DNA from: CAWAMD01 sp963783045
GTDB taxonomy: Bacteria > Actinomycetota > Nitriliruptoria > Nitriliruptorales > Nitriliruptoraceae
Direction of reading: 5' to 3'
DNA: 64,000 nucleotides
NCBI GenBank assembly: GCA_963783045.1
Contig: CAWAMD010000001.1
Coordinates: 670,655-734,654 of the forward strand
Below the pieces are notes generated by a model, which had not been told where the DNA came from, searched no databases, and was given only the letters and a program-made list of their open reading frames with translations. The stretch's first letter is position 1, and every line of letters starts with the position of its first letter. Of the stretch, positions 42,096 to 48,983 are shown piece by piece. Made by a program: the position numbers and the translations under genes.

Positions 42096-42797
42096 ATGTC
42101 CGCCGTTACGCTGTTGACGAACGGGCGCCACGTGGCGCCCTGGTTTCTTGCCGTCCACCCCGAGGAGAGCGTCCTCGTGACAGCGCCACCAGGCGACGGG
42201 CCGTCGCGCTCGGCCGCCGGGAACGTCTCTGCCGACGCGGGCTCGCGCGATGATCAGCTGCCGGCGTTCGAGGCCGATCCGGTCCCTACCTGGGACGAGA
42301 TCGCGACCCGCTACGGGCGCAAGGTCTACACGATGGCCTACCGCCTGACGGGCGACCCGGAGGAGGCCAAGGACCTCTCGCAGGACGTCTTCGTGCGGGT
42401 CTACCGCAACCTCGACAAGTACGAGCCGGGCACCTTCGAGGGCTGGCTCTACCGGATCACGAAGAACCTCTTCCTCGACCGCGTGCGCCGGCGCAAGCGG
42501 GTCCTGATGGAGCCGCTCCCCGACGAGGAGTGGCGACAGCCCGAGGAGGAAGGCCCCGGACCGGCCGAGCACCTCGAGCGCGGCGTGCTGCGCGGCGACA
42601 TCGAGCAGGCCATCACCGAGCTACCGCCGGCCTTCCGCACCGCGGTCGTGATGTGCGACGTGCAGGGCCTGTCCTACGAGGAGATCGCACGGGCCACCGG
42701 CTGGCCACTCGGGACGGTCCGTTCCCGAATCCACCGTGGACGGCGCATGGTCCGCCAGGCGCTCGGGAACACGCCGCGGGAGGCCCCCGATGCGTGA
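42096..42797 (+). CDS. sigE: ECF sigma factor, SigE type
   Basis: A 233-residue ECF sigma factor. Region 2 includes 'VYTMAYRLTGDPEEAKDLSQ' then DVFVRVYRNL, with 'TFEGWLYRITKNLFLDRVRR'; region 4 ends with 'LSYEEIARATGWPLGTVRSR' then IHRGRRMVRQAL. GGGAGG precedes ATG 42096, but a GTG at 42177 also has GAGGAG, so two starts are possible, as reported for mycobacterial SigE. It heads an envelope-stress operon, overlaps rseA by eight bases, and is predicted to be held inactive by that anti-sigma factor. Confidence 0.92.
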   Translation: MSAVTLLTNGRHVAPWFLAVHPEESVLVTAPPGDGPSRSAAGNVSADAGSRDDQLPAFEADPVPTWDEIATRYGRKVYTMAYRLTGDPEEAKDLSQDVFVRVYRNLDKYEPGTFEGWLYRITKNLFLDRVRRRKRVLMEPLPDEEWRQPEEEGPGPAEHLERGVLRGDIEQAITELPPAFRTAVVMCDVQGLSYEEIARATGWPLGTVRSRIHRGRRMVRQALGNTPREAPDA

Positions 42798-43212
42798 GCG
42801 CCACGAGGGTGACCTCCTCTCCGCCTTCCTCGACGACGAGCTGGCGGAGGACGACGCGCTGCGGGTCACCCGGCACCTCGCCCGGTGCGACGCGTGCCTC
42901 GCCGAGCTCGAGGAGATCCGTGACGCACGCAGCGCCCTGCGCGGTCTGCCCAACCTGGACCCGCCCGAAGCCCTGTTCAGCGACGCGCTCGCCGAGGCCC
43001 GCGAGGCGCGGCTTCGGCGTCAGCACCGCCTCAGGATTGCCTCCGCAGCCGTCGGCGTGAGCATCGTCGTCGGCGCCGCCATCTTCCTGGCCGGCGGTGA
43101 CGGGAACGGGACGGTGGTCCCACCCGTCGACATGTACGTCGTCGACCACGTGGCCCGCGTCGGGGGCGGACCCGTGCTCACGCCGGTGGACCTCGGTACC
43201 CCGGCGCGGTGA
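42790..43212 (+). CDS. rseA: zinc-binding anti-sigma factor (RseA type)
   Basis: A 140-residue transmembrane anti-sigma factor. The ZAS motif H29-x3-C33-x2-C36 ('HLARCDACLAEL') lies in the cytoplasmic N-terminal half and one helix spans about 83-101. The remaining 40 residues lie outside. Overlap with sigE and position in the operon indicate that it binds that sigma factor. In mycobacteria RseA is soluble and degraded after phosphorylation; the membrane helix here suggests control by proteolysis instead. Confidence 0.88.
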   Translation: MRERHEGDLLSAFLDDELAEDDALRVTRHLARCDACLAELEEIRDARSALRGLPNLDPPEALFSDALAEAREARLRRQHRLRIASAAVGVSIVVGAAIFLAGGDGNGTVVPPVDMYVVDHVARVGGGPVLTPVDLGTPAR

Positions 43213-43216
43213 GGTC

Positions 43217-44410
43217 GTGACCACGTCCGTGCTGGCGGCGGGGCTCGCCGCCCTGCTGCTGCTGATGCCGGCCGCCGGTGCCCGCAGCCCCGCCACGGCG
43301 GCGACGGCTGGCGAGCCTGCCGCGACCTCGGGTGGTGCGGTCCTGACCTCCGAGGGCACGCCGACGGCGACGAGCGCCACCCTGACGGACGACACGCAGC
43401 CGCCGTGGCGTGCCGTCCTCGACCGCGCGGTCGAGGCGAGCCGGTCGAGTGCCTACGAGGGACGCCTGGCGATCGTCAGCTTCGGCAGCGCCGGACCGAA
43501 CGTGGCGGAGGTCGAGGTGGCCCAGGGCACCGGTGGCGGGCTACGGGTGGGACGGGCCGAGGCGTGGCTGGTCGGGCGTGACGCGGACGACGGGACGTTC
43601 TGGCAGCCCCAGGCGGGGACGCTGCTCCGCCTCGGCAACGTCGAGCGAACGGACTTCTCGGTCGGCGAGTTGCTGCGCAAGTACACGGTCACGGAGCAGG
43701 ACGTCGTCGAGTTACGCACCGGGCCGGCCATCGCCCTGGCGATCCGGGCGCGCGACTCGGACCACGACTGCGAGCGCCTCTACGTGGACCGGCGCACCGG
43801 ACTGGTCGTGCGCCGCGAGACCTTCGAGGCCGACGGATCGGTGGTGCGGCTGGTCGCCTTCACGGACCTCAACGTCAGCCAGCTGTCGGTCACGGCCCCG
43901 ACCGGGGCGGACGAGCAGAGCACCGGCGCCGTCGAGGAGCTCACGCTGCCCGGTCTGCGCGCACTCGACGACATCGGCTGGGCCGTACCCTCGTCACTTG
44001 CCGGCGGCTATACCCTTCGTGCCGGGTACGCGATGCCGGAGGCGAACGGCACCTCGCTGCACCTCGTGTACAGCGACGGGCTGTACACCCTCTCGGTCTA
44101 CGAGCAGGTGGGCAAGGTGGACCGCACAGCGCTCCGTGGCGCGACCGCCGTGTCGGCGGGCGGCGTCTACGCCTACCGGTGGCCGGGCAGCGAGCCGGAG
44201 CGGCTGGTGTGGACGGGGCAGGACCGCACCTTCACGGCGATCAGCGACGCCCCCTACGGGCAGGTGCTGACGGCCATGGGGGGTCTGCCGAGCGACCCGC
44301 CACCGTCGCTGGTCGGACGGCTGTGGCGTGGGACGACACGGGTGGCCGACTGGCTGTGGCCCTTCGAGGGGTCGGCGGCCGGCGAGGGACGTGAGCGCAA
44401 TGGCACGTGA
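43217..44410 (+). CDS. RseB/MucB-like exported regulator
   Basis: A 397-residue protein with a signal peptide (about 1-22) and a domain recalling RseB/MucB, the periplasmic sensor that shields RseA from proteolysis. Matching features are 'SSAYEGRLAIVSFGSAGP', the LolA-like strands, and 'HDCERLYVDRRTGLVVRRET' with 'FEADGSVVRLVAFTDLNVSQ'. The C-terminal half includes a second small domain ('SLHLVYSDGLYTLSVYEQVG'). It sits between rseA and htrA, starting five bases after rseA and overlapping htrA by eleven. I am fairly confident of the family; the regulatory role is inferred from place. Confidence 0.78.
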   Translation: MTTSVLAAGLAALLLLMPAAGARSPATAATAGEPAATSGGAVLTSEGTPTATSATLTDDTQPPWRAVLDRAVEASRSSAYEGRLAIVSFGSAGPNVAEVEVAQGTGGGLRVGRAEAWLVGRDADDGTFWQPQAGTLLRLGNVERTDFSVGELLRKYTVTEQDVVELRTGPAIALAIRARDSDHDCERLYVDRRTGLVVRRETFEADGSVVRLVAFTDLNVSQLSVTAPTGADEQSTGAVEELTLPGLRALDDIGWAVPSSLAGGYTLRAGYAMPEANGTSLHLVYSDGLYTLSVYEQVGKVDRTALRGATAVSAGGVYAYRWPGSEPERLVWTGQDRTFTAISDAPYGQVLTAMGGLPSDPPPSLVGRLWRGTTRVADWLWPFEGSAAGEGRERNGT

Positions 44411-46001
44411 CCAGGAGGAGTGGCGTCGCCCGTGGGGGCGCGAGTCGGACAGCCCGTGGGGGCGCGAGTCGGACAGCCCCTGGGGGCGCGAGTCGGACAG
44501 CCCGTGGGGGCGCGAGCCGGACAGCCCGTGGGCGCCCGACGCGCCGGGCGCGGCCACCTCGTCGACCGGCCGGTCCGCGGTGGGGTCGGCGGCCACCGAC
44601 GCGTCCGACGGGCGCGTCTGGACGGCCACCCGTCCCATGCAGCGGGGTGTCCGCTGGCCACAGGCCGCCGGGTCGCCCTTCGCGAACGCGGCCGACGACG
44701 ACGCGCCGACCGTGCCGCAGACATCGGCAGCCGACGACACGAGCGGCACACACCGGGACACCCTGGCGCTCGACCCCTTGCCGCAGCCGCCGCCCCCGGA
44801 GTGGGGCGCGGACAACGAGGGCCCGGGCTCACCGGTCGGCTCGATCCGGCCTCCGGACACGACCGGCACGGTCGACGCGCCGCCGCGTCCACCGCGCCGG
44901 CCGCGGAACCCGGCGGTGACCGGTCTCGTCGGGGCGCTCGTGGGTGCGGTCATCGGGACGGCCGGGACGCTCGCCGTCCTGCGTGCCACGCCGGCGTTCG
45001 ACGGCGCCGGCACGCTGCGTGCCCCCGTCGTGCAGGTCGCCGGCGAGCAGGAGCGCGGGTCGGTCGTCAGCGCCGTCGCCCGGGCCGTGACGCCGAGCGT
45101 GGTGCGGATCGACATCATCACCCAGGGTGGCGGCGGCGTGGGGATCGGCACCCTCGAGCAGGAGGCCGGGCTCGGCTCCGGGGTGATCTACCGCTCCGAC
45201 GGCTACATCCTCACGAACAACCATGTCGTCGAGGAGGCGGACGTGCTCCGCGTCCGCCTGTCCGACGGCGAGACCCATGACGCCGAGGTCGTCGGCACGG
45301 ACCCGCTGAACGACCTCGCCGTGCTGCGCATCGACCGTGATGGTCTGCCGGCCGTCAACATCCGCGAGAAGCCGCCGCTGGTCGTCGGCGAGACGGCCAT
45401 CGCGATCGGGAGCCCCTTCGGCCTCGACGCGAGCGTCACCGCGGGGGTGGTCAGCGCGGTGAACCGTGAGATCCAGGTGCCCGGCCAGAACGGCGCGCTG
45501 GTCATCCCGGCGGTCGTCCAGACCGACGCGGCGATCAACCCGGGTAACTCGGGCGGTGCGCTCGTCGACGCCGAGGGGCGTCTGATCGGGATCAACACCG
45601 CCATCCTGTCGGGGTCGGGCGGCAGCCAGGGCGTCGGGTTCGCGATCCCCGTCGACCAGGCGGTCGCCTCCGCCGAGGAGCTCGTCGAGAAGGGCTACGT
45701 CGAGCACCCGCTGCTCGGGATCACGGGGACCGACGTGCCGCGGGAGATGGCCCAGCGGCTCGGCCTCGGCCAGCAGGAGGGTGCGCTCGTCGACAGCGTG
45801 CAGGAGGGGACCGGGGCGGCGGCGGGCGGTGTGCAGCCCGACGACGTGATCCTGTCGCTGAACGGCACGCCGATCGAGAGCATGAGCGATCTGGTCCTGC
45901 GCATCCGCCGCCTGTCGCCGGGCGACACGGTCGAGCTCGAGGTGCTGCGCGACGGCAACCGTCAGACCCTGTCCGTCACGCTCGGGGAGCGACCGCGGTA
46001 G
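44400..46001 (+). CDS. htrA: HtrA/DegP-like serine protease, membrane-anchored
   Basis: A 533-residue protein: a disordered cytoplasmic tail (1-170) opening with four 8-residue repeats, one membrane helix (about 174-194), a trypsin-like domain with His275 ('LTNNHVVEEA'), Asp305 ('DPLNDLAVL') and Ser384 ('NPGNSGGALV'), and a C-terminal PDZ domain (about 430-530). It degrades misfolded envelope proteins and, in related operons, acts in the sigma-E response. It overlaps the RseB-like gene. Confidence 0.93.
   Translation: MARDQEEWRRPWGRESDSPWGRESDSPWGRESDSPWGREPDSPWAPDAPGAATSSTGRSAVGSAATDASDGRVWTATRPMQRGVRWPQAAGSPFANAADDDAPTVPQTSAADDTSGTHRDTLALDPLPQPPPPEWGADNEGPGSPVGSIRPPDTTGTVDAPPRPPRRPRNPAVTGLVGALVGAVIGTAGTLAVLRATPAFDGAGTLRAPVVQVAGEQERGSVVSAVARAVTPSVVRIDIITQGGGGVGIGTLEQEAGLGSGVIYRSDGYILTNNHVVEEADVLRVRLSDGETHDAEVVGTDPLNDLAVLRIDRDGLPAVNIREKPPLVVGETAIAIGSPFGLDASVTAGVVSAVNREIQVPGQNGALVIPAVVQTDAAINPGNSGGALVDAEGRLIGINTAILSGSGGSQGVGFAIPVDQAVASAEELVEKGYVEHPLLGITGTDVPREMAQRLGLGQQEGALVDSVQEGTGAAAGGVQPDDVILSLNGTPIESMSDLVLRIRRLSPGDTVELEVLRDGNRQTLSVTLGERPR
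44429..44524 (+). repeat. four 24-bp tandem repeats inside htrA
   Basis: Copies begin at 44429, 44453, 44477 and 44501, differing at few positions, and encode PWGRESDS-type octapeptides in the HtrA cytoplasmic tail. The 24-bp length keeps the frame whatever the copy number. Confidence 0.9.
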
Positions 46002-46017
46002 GGCGCCCGGCCGGCGC

Positions 46018-46023
46018 TACGCT
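46018..46023 (+). promoter_or_regulatory. candidate -10 box for tatB
   Basis: TACGCT lies 37 bases upstream of the tatB ATG, so tatB may also be expressed apart from the sigE operon. Confidence 0.35.
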
Positions 46024-46060
46024 GTGAGCAGCGTCCCCCCGTCAACGAGGTCCGTGCACC

Positions 46061-46369
46061 ATGGGCAACTTCGGTGTGTCGGAGATGCTCGTGATCGCCG
46101 TCGTCGCGCTGCTCGTGTTCGGGCCGGAGCGACTGCCCGAGCTCGCGCGTCAGGCCGGCAAGGCCATCGCACGCTTCCGCAGCGAGACGTCGCGGAGCAT
46201 CGAGGAGCTCAAGCGCGCCGCCGACCTGGACGACCTCGACCGCGAGCTGCGGAGCATGAGCAAGGATCTGCGGGACGTGCGGTCCTCGATGGGGCGGGCG
46301 CTGCTGGAGCCCTCGTCGCGTCCGCGGGACGAGCAGCGACCCCCACCGATGGATCCGGAGGCCACCTAG
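46061..46369 (+). CDS. tatB: Sec-independent translocase protein TatB
   Basis: A 102-residue TatA/B-family protein with an N-terminal membrane helix 'VSEMLVIAVVALLVFGPERL' followed by PELARQAGKAIARFR and a long amphipathic helix. The FGPERLP motif and the extended charged tail favour TatB over TatA. It would act with TatC and TatA (not in this window) in the export of folded proteins. The same sigE-rseA-htrA-tatB order is known in mycobacteria. Confidence 0.9.
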   Translation: MGNFGVSEMLVIAVVALLVFGPERLPELARQAGKAIARFRSETSRSIEELKRAADLDDLDRELRSMSKDLRDVRSSMGRALLEPSSRPRDEQRPPPMDPEAT

Positions 46370-46411
46370 TGCAGCGCCCGACCACATGTCGTCGACCGGG
46401 ACCCGCGTCGC

Positions 46412-46993
46412 GTGGGTGAGCGCACCACTCTCACCCTGGCCGCTGCTGCGCTCGGGGCGTCGCTGGCCGCCGTCCGGTCCCGCACGCTGCTGCGGTGGGA
46501 CCGCCGCGCCGGCACCGCCCTGTCCCGGCCCCTCGGTCCGGTCGGTGACCGGATCATCGGTGCGGGGACCGACCTCGGGTCCGTCTACGCGGTCGCCGGG
46601 TCCTCGGCGGCCCTGCTGGCGGCCCGCCGCCCGCACGTGGCCGCGGACGTGGCGGGCGCCGGCGCGGTGGCCTGGATCGCGGCACAGGGCCTGAAGCCGT
46701 TCGTCGACCGACCGCGCCCGTACGAGGCCCACGGGGCCTTCCGGCTGGTCGCCAAGCCGTCGGGCTCCTCGTGGCCGAGCGGGCACGTCGCCGTCGCGGC
46801 GGCCGTGGCCGGAGCGATCTCGCCCTCGCTGCCGCCCGGGGGTCGGCGGGTGGCGACGGCTGCCGCCGGGTTCGTGGGGGTGTCGCGCATCTACGTGGGG
46901 GTGCACTACCTCACCGACGTGGTGGCGGGGGTCGGCCTGGGGGTGCTGAGCGCGAAGGTGTGGCGGGGCGTGCGGGGGCGGCTGCGTCCCTGA
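46412..46993 (+). CDS. PAP2-family membrane phosphatase
   Basis: A 193-residue type 2 phosphatidic acid phosphatase with about five helices. The three catalytic motifs are present: 'LKPFVDRPRP' (KX6RP), 'SSWPSGHVAVA' (PSGH) and 'SRIYVGVHYLTDVVAG' (SRX5HX3D). It dephosphorylates lipid or isoprenoid phosphates at the membrane. The start GTG 46412 follows tatB by 42 bases, probably in the same transcript. Confidence 0.9.
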   Translation: MGERTTLTLAAAALGASLAAVRSRTLLRWDRRAGTALSRPLGPVGDRIIGAGTDLGSVYAVAGSSAALLAARRPHVAADVAGAGAVAWIAAQGLKPFVDRPRPYEAHGAFRLVAKPSGSSWPSGHVAVAAAVAGAISPSLPPGGRRVATAAAGFVGVSRIYVGVHYLTDVVAGVGLGVLSAKVWRGVRGRLRP

Positions 46994-47009
46994 GGCGGGA
47001 GGTGCACCG

Positions 47010-47609
47010 GTGGAGCTCCGCGAGACCGTGGCCCGGCGGCGGATGGTGCGCCGCTACCGCGACACGCCGGTTCCCCGCGCCACGGTTCGCCGCATCCTCG
47101 ACACGGCCAGACGCGCCCCGAGCGCCGGGTTCAGCCAGGGGCAGCGGTTCCTGGTGATCACCGACGGCGGCCGCCGGGCCGAGGTCGCCGCGCTCGCCGG
47201 CGAGGACGCGTACGTCGACGCCGGATTCCACCCGTGGCTGTCGGCCGCGCCCGTGCACGTCGTGCCCTGCGTCGACGAGCAGGCCTACCGGGACCGCTAC
47301 GCCGAGTCGGACAAGCTCGGACCCGACGCGGAGCCGGACTGGCCCGTTCCCTACTGGTGGCTGGACGCAGGTGCCTCGTTCATGCTGCTCCTGCTCGCCG
47401 CCGTCGACGAGGGTCTGGCCGCCGGCTTCCTCGGGGTCCACCGGCTGCCCGGGCTGGCCGACCTGCTCGGCATCCCGGCCCGCATCCACCCGATCGGCGT
47501 CGTCACGATCGGCCACCCGCTGAGGGATCGGCGGTCGGGCTCCCTCGACCGCGGCTGGCACGACCTCGACGAGGTCGTGCACCACGAGACGTGGGGCGCC
47601 GGCGGCTGA
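47010..47609 (+). CDS. nitroreductase-family FMN oxidoreductase
   Basis: A 199-residue nitroreductase-fold protein. The FMN-binding 'RRRMVRRYRDTPVPRATVRR' and 'RRAPSAGFSQGQRFLVITD' are typical, as is the closing 'LGIPARIHPIGVVTIGHPL'. It uses NAD(P)H to reduce an unknown acceptor; several actinobacterial relatives use F420 or act in cobalamin lower-ligand synthesis (BluB), but the distinguishing residues are not clear. The start is GTG 47010. Confidence 0.85.
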   Translation: MELRETVARRRMVRRYRDTPVPRATVRRILDTARRAPSAGFSQGQRFLVITDGGRRAEVAALAGEDAYVDAGFHPWLSAAPVHVVPCVDEQAYRDRYAESDKLGPDAEPDWPVPYWWLDAGASFMLLLLAAVDEGLAAGFLGVHRLPGLADLLGIPARIHPIGVVTIGHPLRDRRSGSLDRGWHDLDEVVHHETWGAGG

Positions 47610-47657
47610 GCGCCGGTCCGGACACCCGGAGCGTCCGTCAGGGCGCCGGAGCGCCGG

Positions 47658-48771
47658 TCAGGAGACGGCGAGCGGCAGCGAGCGACCGACGAGCGACTTC
47701 GCGTTGGCGGCCAGCTGCTTGGCGACCGACGTGATGGCCTGGCTGGCCGGCACGTCCGGGTCCGAGACGACGAGCGGCACGCCCGCGTCGCTGCCCTCGC
47801 GCAGCCGCACGTCGATCGGGATGCGACCGAGCAGCGTCGTGCCGAGCGCGTCGGCGAGCTCCTGACCACCGCCGTGGCCGAACACGTCGTGCGTCGAACC
47901 GCAGTCGGGGCAGGTGAAGGCCGCCATGTTCTCGATGACGCCCGACACCTTCATGCCGGTCTGCTCGGTGGCCTTCCCGGCCCGCAGGGCCACCTTCTGC
48001 GCCGCCTGCTGCGGGGTCGTGACGACCACCATGTCGGCGTTCGGCAGCATCTGTGCCAGCGAGATGGCGATGTCGCCGGTGCCCGGGGGCAGGTCGCAGA
48101 GCAGGAAGTCGAGGTCGCCCCAGTACACGTCGGAGAGGAACTGCTGCAGCGCCCGGTGCAGCATGGGGCCGCGCCAGATCACCGACCGGTCCGGGTCGGT
48201 GAAGAACCCGATCGAGATCACCTTCGTGCCGTGTGCCTGCAGCGGCATGACCATGCCCTCGAACGCGACCGGCTTTCCGTGCACGCCGAGCATGCGCGGG
48301 AATCGAGTAGCCCCAGATGTCCGCGTCCAGCACGCCGACCTTGTGCCCCTGCTGCGCGAGCGCCACGGCGAGGTTGACGGTCACCGAGGACTTGCCGACG
48401 CCACCCTTGCCGGACGCGATCGCGATGACCTTCGTCGGCGAGTTGGGGTTCGCGAACGTGATCTCGGGCTGCGCGGTCTGGCCGTTGCCGGTGCGCAGGT
48501 CGGCGGACAGCTGCGCGCGCTCCTGCTCGTTCATCGAGCCGAAGGCGATCTGGACGTTGCTGACGCCGTCCAGACGCTTCACGGCGGCGGTCACGTCGTT
48601 GTTGATCTTGTCCTTCAGCGGGCAGCCGGGGACGGTGAGCTTGATCTTGACGCCGACCGTCGAGCCCTCGATGACGATGTCCTCGACCATGCCGAGCTCG
48701 GTGATGGGCTTGTTGATCTCGGGGTCGTTGACGGTGGCGAGGACCTCGAGCACGTCTTCCTTCGTGGCCAC
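47658..48771 (-). CDS. mrp: Mrp/ApbC-type iron-sulfur carrier ATPase, split by one extra base
   Basis: P-loop scaffold or carrier for Fe-S clusters; about 370 residues after repair. It has an N-terminal MIP18-like domain ('VLATVNDPEINKPITELGMV'), the deviant Walker A 'IASGKGGVGKSSVTVNLAVA', 'CDLPPGTGDIAISLAQM', and the CxxC of 'AAFTCPDCGS' that holds the bridging cluster. The frame breaks near 48297 (after 'LDADIWGYSIP'), where a CCC run has one C too many; the next frame continues 'RMLGVHGKPVAFEGMVMPL'. In mycobacteria mrp also lies downstream of the sigE-tatB block. The start is GTG 48771. Confidence 0.9.
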
Positions 48772-48983
48772 GAGAGCAACCTTCCGGTCTTCAAGGCGAG
48801 GCAATGGTGAGGCGGTGGCGAGGAGGGGCCGCGCCGCCGTGGTCGTGCCACCACGGACGAACCGCTCGCAGAGTCCGTCCGATGGTACCGAGCGTGACGA
48901 GGCCCGAGCGAACGCCGAAGAGACGCGTCAGCCCCGAGCTGGGTCGTGCGTGCGCGCGTCGCTCCGCGCCGCCGCGGTGGGAC

